A stretch of 64,000 nucleotides of DNA from Epilithonimonas lactis (lineage in GTDB: Bacteria; Bacteroidota; Bacteroidia; Flavobacteriales; Weeksellaceae): NCBI RefSeq assembly GCF_900110605.1, contig NZ_FOFI01000002.1:310001-374000 (forward strand), read 5' to 3'. Both the position numbers and the translations under genes were made by a program. Positions 1-9,065 of this stretch are shown here, in pieces. Each line of letters opens with the position of its first letter. The stretch's first letter is position 1. The notes beneath the pieces are model-generated. The model saw nothing but the letters and a program-made list of their open reading frames with translations. It was not told the DNA's origin and searched no databases.

Positions 1-1201
1 TAAACAATACGGGAACAGAGCAATCTTTGTTGCCAATGACGGCACTCACGGTGAAGAAGTTTGGATCACAGATGGTACAGAAGCAGGAACGTATATGATA
101 AAAGACATTGCGCCAGGAAGCGAAAGTTCCTATTCATCTGACTTTACAGAATACAAAGGCAAAATATATTTCCAGGCCAGCAATGGAATCGATGGTTGGG
201 AACTTTGGACCACAGATGGGACAGAAGCTGGAACTTATATGGTGAAAGATATTTTCGCGGGCTCAGACTCTTCACCAAGAAGATTTAAAGTTTTCAACGA
301 CAAACTTTTCTTCCGAGCAGATGACGAAAACGGTGATGAACTTTGGGTGACAGACGGAACCGAAGCGGGAACTGTGCTTGTGAAAGACATCAATCCAACC
401 GAAGGATCCAGCATCAATGAATTTGTTGAAATCAATGGAAGACTATGTTTCAGAGCGACTGATGGCGTTCACGGTGCCGAACTTTGGACCACAGACGGAA
501 CAGAACCTGGAACCGTTCTCGTGAAAGACATTAATCCTGGCGGTGCAGATTCTTTCCCAGGAGCGCTGACGGTTTTCAATGACAAAGTTTACTTTCAGGC
601 GACAGACGGCGTGCATTCAGAAGAACTTTGGGTGAGTGACGGAACGCCGAACGGAACTTATATGGTAAAAGACATCAATCCAAATGGTTATTCTGCACCA
701 AACTTCTTTGCCACCTTCAAAGACAAATTGTTCTTTGTGGCCATTGATGGAAGCAACGGCAGCGAATTGTGGATGACAGACGGTTCAGAAAATGGAACTG
801 TAAAATTGACACCACCAAATGCGACCGAACCAAGCCCTTTATATTTCCTACCGTTCTTCACAGAATTTAACAATGAGTTGTTTTTCAAAGCTGAATTTGA
901 CGACCAAGGTGTGGAACTTTGGAAACTTTCATTGGGAGAATTAAATGTTACCGATGTTCAAAAATCGCTTACCATTCAGGTTTATCCAAATCCTGTACAA
1001 TCAGAATTGAAAGTTCAGACAGCCAACAAGGAAATCATCGACCAACTTTCTATCTACGGATTAGACGGAAAATTAATCAAAACAAGCCATCCGAAAAGCA
1101 ACAATCCAGCAATCAATGTTTCTCAATTATCAAAAGGAACTTATCTTCTAGAAGTTCAGACTTCTAAAGGAAAAACAAATAAGAAGTTCATTAAAAATTA
1201 A
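1..1201 (+). CDS. ELWxxDGT-repeat T9SS-secreted protein, 5' end outside the window
   Basis: The reading frame is open from base 2 to the stop at 1199-1201. The gene therefore starts before the window, and the ATG at 95 is internal. The visible part holds six copies of an E-L/V-W-x-(T/S)-D-G-(T/S)-x-x-G-T motif roughly 45 residues apart, most followed by VKDI, plus a last degenerate ELW. This is the ELWxxDGT repeat family, probably beta-propeller-like surface proteins. The last 80 or so residues (from VYPNP to KKFIKN) form a T9SS type A sorting tail, so the protein is exported across the outer membrane and either released or anchored. Ligand and function are unknown. A rho-independent terminator follows directly. 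Confidence 0.9.
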   Translation, partial: KQYGNRAIFVANDGTHGEEVWITDGTEAGTYMIKDIAPGSESSYSSDFTEYKGKIYFQASNGIDGWELWTTDGTEAGTYMVKDIFAGSDSSPRRFKVFNDKLFFRADDENGDELWVTDGTEAGTVLVKDINPTEGSSINEFVEINGRLCFRATDGVHGAELWTTDGTEPGTVLVKDINPGGADSFPGALTVFNDKVYFQATDGVHSEELWVSDGTPNGTYMVKDINPNGYSAPNFFATFKDKLFFVAIDGSNGSELWMTDGSENGTVKLTPPNATEPSPLYFLPFFTEFNNELFFKAEFDDQGVELWKLSLGELNVTDVQKSLTIQVYPNPVQSELKVQTANKEIIDQLSIYGLDGKLIKTSHPKSNNPAINVSQLSKGTYLLEVQTSKGKTNKKFIKN

Positions 1202-1222
1202 TTCTTTGCTTTTTAAAAACCT

Positions 1223-1258
1223 AAAATCAGTCTCTATCTTAGAGGCTGATTTTTTTTA
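1223..1258 (+). terminator. Rho-independent terminator after the ELWxxDGT gene
   Basis: Fourteen-base arms (1223-1236 and 1240-1253, one G-T pair) flank a 3-base loop and are followed by a T run. It ends the upstream gene's transcript before the next gene. Confidence 0.85.
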
Positions 1259-1331
1259 ACCATCAAACAAGGCTAATTGATTTATATTTAACCATATATT
1301 TTCTATATTCGTTTCCCTTTTAATAAAATCT

Positions 1332-2225
1332 ATGACAAAATTTTTATTCTCTTTAGCCACGGCTTTATTATCAATTTCAATTTCTGCACAACAGCAAAAA
1401 ATCTCCTTTGAAAGTTCCGAAGGTTATTCGCTGGGAACCGTTGTGGGACAAAAAGAATGGAGCATTAAAACTGACAATGTCCCAAATAGTAACTTCAAAG
1501 TGGTCACAGGAAACGCGACCGACGGAAATAATTCTGTGGAAGTGACGAGCAACGGAAATCCGACCGAAAACCTTACTTATCTTTTCAAAAAAATCCCAGA
1601 ATACGATAGACTTTCAATTTCGGCGGATGTGAAGTTGGAAAAACTGGACAATTCGGATTATTATATGCTCTCCTTGTATTACAACAACAATGGAAATTAT
1701 TCCTGGTCTGGCGGATTTAATTTTGATTACGAAGGCGGATTGTACGCGGACAGTGATGAAGCCATCAAATATATCGAAGATTGGGAAGCTGGAAAATGGT
1801 ACAATCTGAGAATAGAAATAGACCACGTGACTGAGAAAAATGTAAAATATTACCTGGACAATCAATTGGTTTTCACCAGCGTTCTCAGCAATAGAATCGT
1901 GAGAACCAACGAATTGAATTTTGAATTTGACAACTACAACAGCGGTTACATCGTCGATAATATCATCATTAAGGATATGGATCAATTGGCTGTGAACGAC
2001 ATCAACAAAACCAAGATTAGTATTTTCCCAAATCCTAGTTCTGATTTCATTAATATTAAATTTGACGAGGAGATCAGATCAATCAAAATCTATGACATCA
2101 AAGGTTCATTGATCAAATCTGACAACACTCCGAAAATCGATATTTCTGCTTTCCCGAAAGGAAACTACATGGTTTCTATCGAAACAAAATCAAGAGTTGA
2201 AACGAGAAAATTCATCAAAAACTAA
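1332..2225 (+). CDS. Secreted LamG-like protein with T9SS tail
   Basis: The product has 297 residues. Residues 1-19 are a signal peptide ending S-A-Q. The middle (about 25-215) reads like a concanavalin/LamG-type jelly roll: a 'SFE..EGYSLG' opening, repeated aromatic beta-strand patterns, 'WYNLRIEID' and 'YYLDN'. These features are usual in carbohydrate- or protein-binding exported modules. The last 70 or so residues (IFPNPSSDF to RKFIKN) are a T9SS type A sorting domain. No catalytic residues are recognised. The gene lies between two terminators and is probably transcribed alone. The jelly-roll call rests on pattern only; T9SS export is secure. Confidence 0.85.
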   Translation: MTKFLFSLATALLSISISAQQQKISFESSEGYSLGTVVGQKEWSIKTDNVPNSNFKVVTGNATDGNNSVEVTSNGNPTENLTYLFKKIPEYDRLSISADVKLEKLDNSDYYMLSLYYNNNGNYSWSGGFNFDYEGGLYADSDEAIKYIEDWEAGKWYNLRIEIDHVTEKNVKYYLDNQLVFTSVLSNRIVRTNELNFEFDNYNSGYIVDNIIIKDMDQLAVNDINKTKISIFPNPSSDFINIKFDEEIRSIKIYDIKGSLIKSDNTPKIDISAFPKGNYMVSIETKSRVETRKFIKN

Positions 2226-2250
2226 GAACTAAATTTTTGATTTTCAATAC

Positions 2251-2279
2251 AAGCTATCAATCAAATTGATGGCTTTTTT
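2251..2279 (+). terminator. Rho-independent terminator
   Basis: Perfect 11-bp arms (2251-2261 and 2265-2275) with a CAA loop and a T run, placed between the LamG-like gene and recJ. Confidence 0.85.
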
Positions 2280-2304
2280 AATTTCTTATCGATAATTTTT
2301 TCAT

Positions 2305-2312
2305 TACTTTTG
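2305..2312 (+). promoter_or_regulatory. Candidate -7 box of recJ
   Basis: TACTTTTG matches the Bacteroidota -7 consensus TAnnTTTG. It ends only five bases before the recJ ATG, so an mRNA starting here would be leaderless or nearly so. No TTG is seen at the expected -33 distance, which keeps confidence low. Confidence 0.35.
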
Positions 2313-2317
2313 TAGCT

Positions 2318-4030
2318 ATGAGTCAAAAATGGATCTATAAACCCGAGCCGGACGAAGAAATTGTTGATGGATTGATTTCTTCTATTGGTTTTGGAACTTT
2401 AGAGTCCAAGATCTTGGTCATGCGCGGCATCGATAATTATCAGAAAGCCCGCGAATTCTTCAAACCAAACGGCACAGACATCCACAATCCTTTTCTGATG
2501 GCCGATATGCAAAAAGCGGTCGAACGCATTGCAACGTCCATAGAAAATGGCGAAAAAATATTGGTCTACGGCGATTATGATGTGGACGGAACCACTTCCG
2601 TTGCGTTGATGTACTTGTACCTCAGCAAAATCGTTGACAAAAAATATTTAGATTTTTACATCCCAGACAGAAATGTTGAAGGTTACGGGATTTCCGACGA
2701 AGGAATCGACTTCGCAAAAGACAACGGATTTTCCTTGATCATCGCTTTGGATTGTGGAATCAAATCTGTGGACAAAATAGATTATGCCAATTCTGTTGGC
2801 GTTGATTTCATTATTTGTGATCACCATTTACCCGGCGACGAACTTCCGAAAGCTATCGCCGTTTTGGACCCGAAAAGAAAAGATTGTCGATATCCTTACA
2901 AAGAATTGAGTGGTTGTGGTGTAGGTTTCAAACTTTGTCAAGGTCTTAATACGATCTATAAAATTCCAGAAAGCGAGCTGTTTGAATTGACCGATCTGCT
3001 TGCCATAAGTATTGCTTCAGATATTGTAGCAATGACCGGTGAGAATCGTGTTTTGGCAATGCAAGGTTTGAAATTTCTTAGAAAAACAAGGAAATTTGGT
3101 TTAAGGCTTTTGATTCCGGAAGAAAAACTAGCACACTTCGAAATTTCAAATATCGTCTTTGACATTGCTCCGAAAATCAATGCGGCAGGAAGGATTTCTC
3201 ACGCCAAAGCTTCGGTTGAACTAATGATCTCGGACAACCTGAAACAGGCGCAGCAAATGGTCGAGAACATTATCAACCTGAATGATGAACGCCGCGAAAT
3301 GGACATCAACATCACACAATCGGCGATGAATCAGGCTTTGGAAATGCATAAGACCCAACGCTTTTCTACAATCGTTTATGACCCGATTTGGAACAAAGGC
3401 GTGATTGGAATCGTTGCTTCCAGATTGATAGAAAATTACTTCAAACCGACTTTGGTTTTCACGGAAGGAAATAATGGCGAAATGGTGGCGTCTGCAAGAT
3501 CTGTTTCGGATTTTGACATTCATCGAGCTTTGGAATTTTGTTCTGACTTGTTCATGAAATTTGGCGGACATCAGGCTGCAGCAGGACTTTCGATGGAAAA
3601 GGAAAAGTTTGAGGAATTCAAAATCAGATTTGAAGATTATGTTAAAACTAATATCCAGGAACATCAGAAGGAACCGACAATCTACGTTGACAGCGTTGTG
3701 AATCCTGAAGATCTGAATCGGGAATTCATTAATTTCCATAGAAAACTCGCACCATTTGGACCTCAAAACATGAAGCCGATCTTGGTTCTCAAAAATGTGA
3801 AGGTCAATGGCTACGTCAGGTTAATGGGAAAAGAAAGCACGCATCTCAAGTTCAACATTTTACAGCCGACAACCGGCCGAAATGTGGAATGTGTAGGATT
3901 CCGCTTCGGACAATTTGCTGAAGATTTCAAAACTAAAACTTTCGACTTGGCTTTTACCATCGAGGAAAATCATTGGAAAGGAAATGTTTCCCATTTTTTG
4001 AATATCAGAGATGTGAATTTTCAGGATTAA
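2318..4030 (+). CDS. recJ: Single-stranded-DNA-specific exonuclease RecJ
   Basis: 570 residues, the normal length. RecJ degrades single-stranded DNA 5' to 3' in recombinational and mismatch repair, in the cytoplasm. All DHH-superfamily motifs are visible: the YGDYDVDGT motif near residue 88, an ALDCG motif, the C-D-H-H signature at 167-170, a 'SGCGVGFK' motif, 'INAAGR', and the DHHA1 motif GGHQAAAG near 416. An OB-like C-terminal part follows. The start ATG lies five bases after a -7-like box. The gene converges on the LRR gene across a shared terminator. Identification is firm. Confidence 0.97.
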   Translation: MSQKWIYKPEPDEEIVDGLISSIGFGTLESKILVMRGIDNYQKAREFFKPNGTDIHNPFLMADMQKAVERIATSIENGEKILVYGDYDVDGTTSVALMYLYLSKIVDKKYLDFYIPDRNVEGYGISDEGIDFAKDNGFSLIIALDCGIKSVDKIDYANSVGVDFIICDHHLPGDELPKAIAVLDPKRKDCRYPYKELSGCGVGFKLCQGLNTIYKIPESELFELTDLLAISIASDIVAMTGENRVLAMQGLKFLRKTRKFGLRLLIPEEKLAHFEISNIVFDIAPKINAAGRISHAKASVELMISDNLKQAQQMVENIINLNDERREMDINITQSAMNQALEMHKTQRFSTIVYDPIWNKGVIGIVASRLIENYFKPTLVFTEGNNGEMVASARSVSDFDIHRALEFCSDLFMKFGGHQAAAGLSMEKEKFEEFKIRFEDYVKTNIQEHQKEPTIYVDSVVNPEDLNREFINFHRKLAPFGPQNMKPILVLKNVKVNGYVRLMGKESTHLKFNILQPTTGRNVECVGFRFGQFAEDFKTKTFDLAFTIEENHWKGNVSHFLNIRDVNFQD

Positions 4031-4051
4031 ATAATGAGAAATTAAAACATA

Positions 4052-4084
4052 AAAACGCCCGATACATTTTGCATCGGGCGTTTT
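4052..4084. terminator. Bidirectional terminator between recJ and the LRR gene
   Basis: Perfect 12-bp arms (A4CGCCCGAT and its complement) enclose a 9-base loop. A or T runs on both sides let it serve both converging genes. Confidence 0.9.
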
Positions 4085-4087
4085 CTT

Positions 4088-7000
4088 TTATTCTTTGATG
4101 ATCTTCTGGGTGACCATTTTCTGATCCGTTTTTATCTTTAAATAATAGATACCACGGTTTCCATTGATCTCCAGTTTAGAATTTTTGGACGGAACATTTA
4201 AAATTTGTTTTTGTAAGATCCTTCCAGATGGATCGTACAATTCTATCGACCTGATGTTTTCCTGGGCTGAAATACTGACCTCTCCTCTCGTTGGAACAGG
4301 ATAGACCACAATCGATTTTTCTGTACTGATTCCTGTATCTAAAGTCGGCGTCGAAACCACAGCTTTATTTTCATACATCAATCCTGCAGAGCAAGAGACG
4401 ATTGCGTTCACATCCAGGGATTCTCTTACTGTAGAATTGTTGGAATAGACCAAAACCTTGATGTAATAAGTTCCTGCAGACAAAGCATAATTATCAACTT
4501 TTGGACTTCTGCTGTTGATCCAACCTTTGAAGCCATCATTCATCCATTGTGTTTTGGTGATCTCTGTCTCCTCCTCGCTTCCGTCTGGATTTACTTTTAC
4601 AAGATAGGTCCAGTTTCGCACGAATGATAAAGACCTGAGATTCAGTTTCGCATCTGTCGCATTTTCTGGGATTGTAAAAGCTCTACTTTTGTAGGTGAAA
4701 TACCCTTCATAATTGTTGAGGGAAATCCACTGACTGTTGTTTCCGCTTCCGAGATCCGCATAGCTCCAACCTGGGAAAGTGTGTCTTACTTTTGGCGTCA
4801 TCTCTGTACCATTGATATCATAACCTTTCCAGTCATCATCATCGCTGTCAATCGTGATAAAATTATTATCAGAATTTTTTCCAGTCGATAGGTCTGCAGT
4901 GTTGCCACCGATGCTAAAGTTAACTGTTTTAATAGACGTATTATTCTCTGCATCAGAAACCGTCAGTTTTGCCGTGTAATTTCCTGGAACATTATAAACA
5001 ACCATCGGTTTGACAGCAGAACTTGAACTGATGGATGGATTGCCGGAAAATTCCCATTGGTAATTGGTAATATTTCCTGTACTCAGGCTTGCATCAAACT
5101 CTACAGAATAATTATTTGTCGTGAAATCTGAAGCTACATAATTAAATTTAGCCGCGAGAATGTTGCTTGCATTAAAAACAGTGGTGACATAATCATTGGT
5201 TACAATCGGGAAATTGTAGTCGAAGTAGATGTCCGCAATGTTATTCACAGTGTCACCTTCCACCAGATCTGACTTTGATCTCATCTTCAGCAAGACATTC
5301 CCATGACCGCCAGTTGCCAGTTTTATTTTTTTAAACATAAATTCAACCTGGTCACCAACAATCTTGGTCTGTACATCGGCAGAAGCATTTTGCAATTGCA
5401 ACGTGTTGATATCAAACTCAGTTGGATCCACGTTCATTTTCACTACAATATTCTCAGCTTCGGCAGTTCCCGTATTTTCAAAATTGATGACATAATGGAA
5501 GTATTTTCCAACAGAAGTCACAGGTACGGTTTCGCCTTCTAAGCAGACAATATCGTTCGGATCAAAGGAATTCACAACCGTGTGATTGAACGCAAAATTA
5601 TTATCCTCAGGCGTAATGTCTGTGTTACCAGGCGTGACTTGCGCATTGAAAGCCAAAACATCTCCCGAGTTGACAGGATTGGTAGGATCAGTCGGTGTAT
5701 TGACCGTGAATGTAATTTCGGCCGAAGAATTAGCAAAAGGTTTGAGATCAGTATAATCAAATTCTACAGAACCATTGCTGAGAAGTGAATGTGGCAAGGA
5801 ACTATTTTGGAAGGTCATTTTGTTGGCATCGTAGTTTAGAACTACCTTTCCTGCCAATACATTATTTCCTTTGTTTCTCCAAACCAGTTTGTAAGTTGCG
5901 TCGAAGCCTGGTCTTGCATTTGTCAGCGGTGCAATTACAACTTCTGCATCATTTTGGCTTCCATTGGCTGTCACACAAATATCCTGACTAAAGATATTAT
6001 TGTTGTTGTCCGCAAAATCCGTACTGAAAGTGGCTGGAGCAACGGAGAACAAGCTCGGATTTTCCGCCAGAGCAGTCAGATTGAAAGTACCAGCCTGTGT
6101 GTAAAATTCGTATTTTCCATCTTTCTGAGCGAAGGTTTCTCCTGAGTTTGTTCCGTCATTTATTCTGAGTTTCAGGAATTCGAAAGCGTTATCGGTAGCG
6201 TCACAACCATTATTATTTGAATCGAATTTTACGGTTCCGGAAATGGTGTTGTAGTCTCCACCTGGTGTGAAGGAGCAGTAGGAATTAACATTGGCAATTG
6301 TTCCAGACAGTGCCAAATTTTCTTTGATTTCCTCAATTTCGGAATCATCAGCACAGATGTATTTGATATTTGTCGAAGAAAAAGCGCCTCCAAACTCTTC
6401 AATATATTGATTTTTTCCATTCTTGATGAAAAGTGATTCCAAATTAGGATTGTTCAATAAAGCAATCACTTCCAGATTTTTGTTATTGGAAGCATCAAGA
6501 ATGTTCAATTTATTATTATCAACATAAATGAGTTTGAGATTTTCCAATGAACTGATATTCAATGCTGCGAATTTATTCTTTGAGAGATGCAGCTCCTCTA
6601 TCTTCGGTGTGTTGTCAAAAGACAGATTTTCTAGTTGATTGTTGTCAGCATATACATTTTTAAGAGAAATACAATTCTTTATATTAAGCTGATCCAACTT
6701 GCTTTGAGAAGCAACTATCTCTGTGATAGCCGAACAATTTTCAAAATTCAGCTTTTCAATCGCACCGCCTCCAGAAAATGGCGCTGGCAAAAATTCGAAT
6801 CGCTGCAGAGAAACGTCGTTTGCAAAACTGGCTTCAATCAATCCAGACTGTCCACTCAAATTGACATCCTTCAAGTTAGTACAGTTTTGGGCATTCAAAT
6901 GATGTAGAAAATCGGTTGAAAAATTTGGTTGAGGATCTCCCGAATAGCTGAATCCAACACTTGCAGAAAGCGTTTCCAGAGATTGCATTCCGCTAATATC

Positions 7001-8218
7001 CAGATCAGAGATCAATTGGTTGTTGAGATTCAATGCCTTCAGAAAAGCATTATTTTTAATCGTTAGATTCTTCAAAGCACCGAATGCATTGATAAACGGA
7101 CTTGTAGATGGGGTGAAATAATTAAGATCTAAAACTTCCAGATTGATAACTGGCGTTGCATCGAAAGATGGTCCATTAAATCTCTTAACAGAAATTGTTT
7201 TTAAATTTGGGACATCGCTCGTTTCAAGAGTCGTGCAGGCATCCAAAGTTATCGAGCTAAGCAGTGGACAATTCTTTGCCTGCAATGTTTGTAAAAATTG
7301 CGAATTACTTAGTATCGTTTGCAAACTACTGCAATTGTTTGCGATAAGTGTGCTTACTCCTGACCTATCACTCATGTCAGATCCGCTCATCAAATCCAGA
7401 TCTGTGAGTAATGGACAATCACTGACATCTAATGTACCAATTTGCAAAGGATTCGTAGAATAACCATTCCCTTTTACAGAAACTGAGGTGAGTTGATCAC
7501 AATGACTGAGATCAATATGATCGAATCCTATTCTGGAGATATTGACGGACTTTAGATTGTTATGGTTATTTAAAACCAATGATTCAGATGGAACAAAATG
7601 AAAGCTATTACTTGATAATGTAAGATTTTCCAGCAAATGAGCACTTTGGATCTTGTCTAAAAATAAATTTGTTGGTGAAGTACCATAATTCAGATCAAGT
7701 TTTTTGAGCTGTGGGATCACATTGCCATTGGTAAGCTCAATGCTCGAAAGACTCAGGGATTCCAGATTAGGACAATTGGTAATGGATACTTTTCCTGGAT
7801 CAGAATTATAAAAACCAGAAGAGAAGCTTTTCAGGTTCCCAAGTCCAGATATAATGATCTCGTTTGTCGGCATTGCTATTCGATATAGCTCGATAGATGT
7901 CGCATTGACAAAATTATTAATTCCTTCATAGTTCATGATACTATTTGGCTCATTGAAATCTGGCTCTTCATAACCACCAATAGTGATCATCTTTGGGCGT
8001 ATTTTGATCTCACTCACAGCCGCTGCTTCTCCAATACTGATTTCCCCATCTCCATTGGCATCTATTGCAAAATAGTTTCCACCAAGATTTTTAGCGATCG
8101 TGTTGCTTGCAGAGGAAGACAACAGAATCGCCTTGAAATCTGCATCCGTGAATGCAACGTTTTGAGCTTGTAATCCCAGAGAAAGGAATACAAACCATAG
8201 AAATAGTTTTTTCATCAT
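4088..8218 (-). CDS. Giant LRR / PKD mosaic surface protein with T9SS tail
   Basis: 1376 residues. Signal peptide at 1-19 (ending LQAQ). An EF-hand-like loop (D53-A-N-G-D57) follows. From about 90 to 610 there are many irregular leucine-rich repeats of the N-x-L-x-x-L type. From about 640 to 1010 there is a SdrD-B-like 'ISGTVKFDSNNNGCD' segment and a 'SFDPNDI' region that flavobacterial annotations call DUF7619 (from memory). A PKD-like domain lies near 1030-1110, then a beta-rich segment, then a T9SS type A tail with VYPVPTRGE. It is probably a cell-surface adhesin or binding protein; the ligand is unknown. The LytT/LytS pair lies immediately upstream on the same strand, but the 84-base gap does not settle co-transcription. 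Confidence 0.88.
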   Translation of the reverse strand: MMKKLFLWFVFLSLGLQAQNVAFTDADFKAILLSSSASNTIAKNLGGNYFAIDANGDGEISIGEAAAVSEIKIRPKMITIGGYEEPDFNEPNSIMNYEGINNFVNATSIELYRIAMPTNEIIISGLGNLKSFSSGFYNSDPGKVSITNCPNLESLSLSSIELTNGNVIPQLKKLDLNYGTSPTNLFLDKIQSAHLLENLTLSSNSFHFVPSESLVLNNHNNLKSVNISRIGFDHIDLSHCDQLTSVSVKGNGYSTNPLQIGTLDVSDCPLLTDLDLMSGSDMSDRSGVSTLIANNCSSLQTILSNSQFLQTLQAKNCPLLSSITLDACTTLETSDVPNLKTISVKRFNGPSFDATPVINLEVLDLNYFTPSTSPFINAFGALKNLTIKNNAFLKALNLNNQLISDLDISGMQSLETLSASVGFSYSGDPQPNFSTDFLHHLNAQNCTNLKDVNLSGQSGLIEASFANDVSLQRFEFLPAPFSGGGAIEKLNFENCSAITEIVASQSKLDQLNIKNCISLKNVYADNNQLENLSFDNTPKIEELHLSKNKFAALNISSLENLKLIYVDNNKLNILDASNNKNLEVIALLNNPNLESLFIKNGKNQYIEEFGGAFSSTNIKYICADDSEIEEIKENLALSGTIANVNSYCSFTPGGDYNTISGTVKFDSNNNGCDATDNAFEFLKLRINDGTNSGETFAQKDGKYEFYTQAGTFNLTALAENPSLFSVAPATFSTDFADNNNNIFSQDICVTANGSQNDAEVVIAPLTNARPGFDATYKLVWRNKGNNVLAGKVVLNYDANKMTFQNSSLPHSLLSNGSVEFDYTDLKPFANSSAEITFTVNTPTDPTNPVNSGDVLAFNAQVTPGNTDITPEDNNFAFNHTVVNSFDPNDIVCLEGETVPVTSVGKYFHYVINFENTGTAEAENIVVKMNVDPTEFDINTLQLQNASADVQTKIVGDQVEFMFKKIKLATGGHGNVLLKMRSKSDLVEGDTVNNIADIYFDYNFPIVTNDYVTTVFNASNILAAKFNYVASDFTTNNYSVEFDASLSTGNITNYQWEFSGNPSISSSSAVKPMVVYNVPGNYTAKLTVSDAENNTSIKTVNFSIGGNTADLSTGKNSDNNFITIDSDDDDWKGYDINGTEMTPKVRHTFPGWSYADLGSGNNSQWISLNNYEGYFTYKSRAFTIPENATDAKLNLRSLSFVRNWTYLVKVNPDGSEEETEITKTQWMNDGFKGWINSRSPKVDNYALSAGTYYIKVLVYSNNSTVRESLDVNAIVSCSAGLMYENKAVVSTPTLDTGISTEKSIVVYPVPTRGEVSISAQENIRSIELYDPSGRILQKQILNVPSKNSKLEINGNRGIYYLKIKTDQKMVTQKIIKE

Positions 8219-8302
8219 TTGTGTTTTCGTTTTTTTAAATTTAATGTGTTTTTGACAGATCTGTATTATCTCATTTAGAATTTGAATATTTTGAATTAGA
8301 AT

Positions 8303-9064
8303 TTAAAGCCTGCTGATCACTTCCTGAAGTCTTTCTTTTTTCCTCTGAGAAACGGGAAGTTGCGACTCGTCCGACATCACTACAAATCCACCATCTTTTT
8401 TGATGTAAGACCTCAGCTCATTCAGATTGATGAGATGTGATTGATGGATGCGTTCAAAGTCCTGGTCTTTCAGCAGTTCCTCATATTCCTTCAAAGTTTT
8501 GGAGATCAGCACAGGTTTATGATTTTTGATGTAGAATTTGGTGTAATTGTCCTCGCTTTCACAACGGATGATGTCCTTGATCTCGAACAGATGAATGCCA
8601 TCTGAAGTAGAAAGCGCGATCTTCTTGAATCCGCCAGGTTTCTTCTGAATATTTTCCAAAAGAAGTCCAATGTTCTTGTTGTCGTGATCTTGATGGATGA
8701 CCGCTTTGATCTTCTTCAATACACTTTGCAGATCATCTGGATCCACTGGTTTCAAAAGAAAATCCAACGCACTGAAGCGGAAAGCCTTGATTGCAAACTT
8801 CTCATGGGCCGTGATGAAAATAATATGAGACGTGATCTTCCCGAATTTGTGATTTAGCCGCTCCAGAATATCAAAACCACTTCCGTCATTCATGAGAATA
8901 TCCAGAAACACAATATCGGGTTTTGCTGTTTCTATCAGCTCTATTCCCGTTTTCACACTATCTGCCTCTCCTGTTATTTCAATTTCGGGAGCGTAGATCT
9001 GGAGCATGGCCTTCATACCTTCGCGGAGATTGCCATCATCGTCTATCAATACTGCTGTGACCAT
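8303..9064 (-). CDS. LytTR-family response regulator
   Basis: 253 residues. The N-terminal receiver domain has the acidic pair D8/D9, phospho-acceptor D55 (in VFLDILMND), T85 and K105 (in LLKPVD). The C-terminal third is a LytTR DNA-binding domain ('IIRCESEDNYTKFY' ... 'RIHQSHLINL' ... 'LPVSQRKKERL'). It should be phosphorylated by the kinase encoded one base upstream (stop and start separated by a single base), and bind DNA through the LytTR fold. Target genes cannot be read from sequence; the adjacent LRR surface-protein gene is one candidate. Confidence 0.95.
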   Translation of the reverse strand: MVTAVLIDDDGNLREGMKAMLQIYAPEIEITGEADSVKTGIELIETAKPDIVFLDILMNDGSGFDILERLNHKFGKITSHIIFITAHEKFAIKAFRFSALDFLLKPVDPDDLQSVLKKIKAVIHQDHDNKNIGLLLENIQKKPGGFKKIALSTSDGIHLFEIKDIIRCESEDNYTKFYIKNHKPVLISKTLKEYEELLKDQDFERIHQSHLINLNELRSYIKKDGGFVVMSDESQLPVSQRKKERLQEVISRL

Positions 9065-9065
9065 A

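Noticed and set aside
3221..3766. 181-codon minus-strand frame inside recJ
   Set aside because: Fully antisense to a clear RecJ catalytic region, with no recognisable motif.
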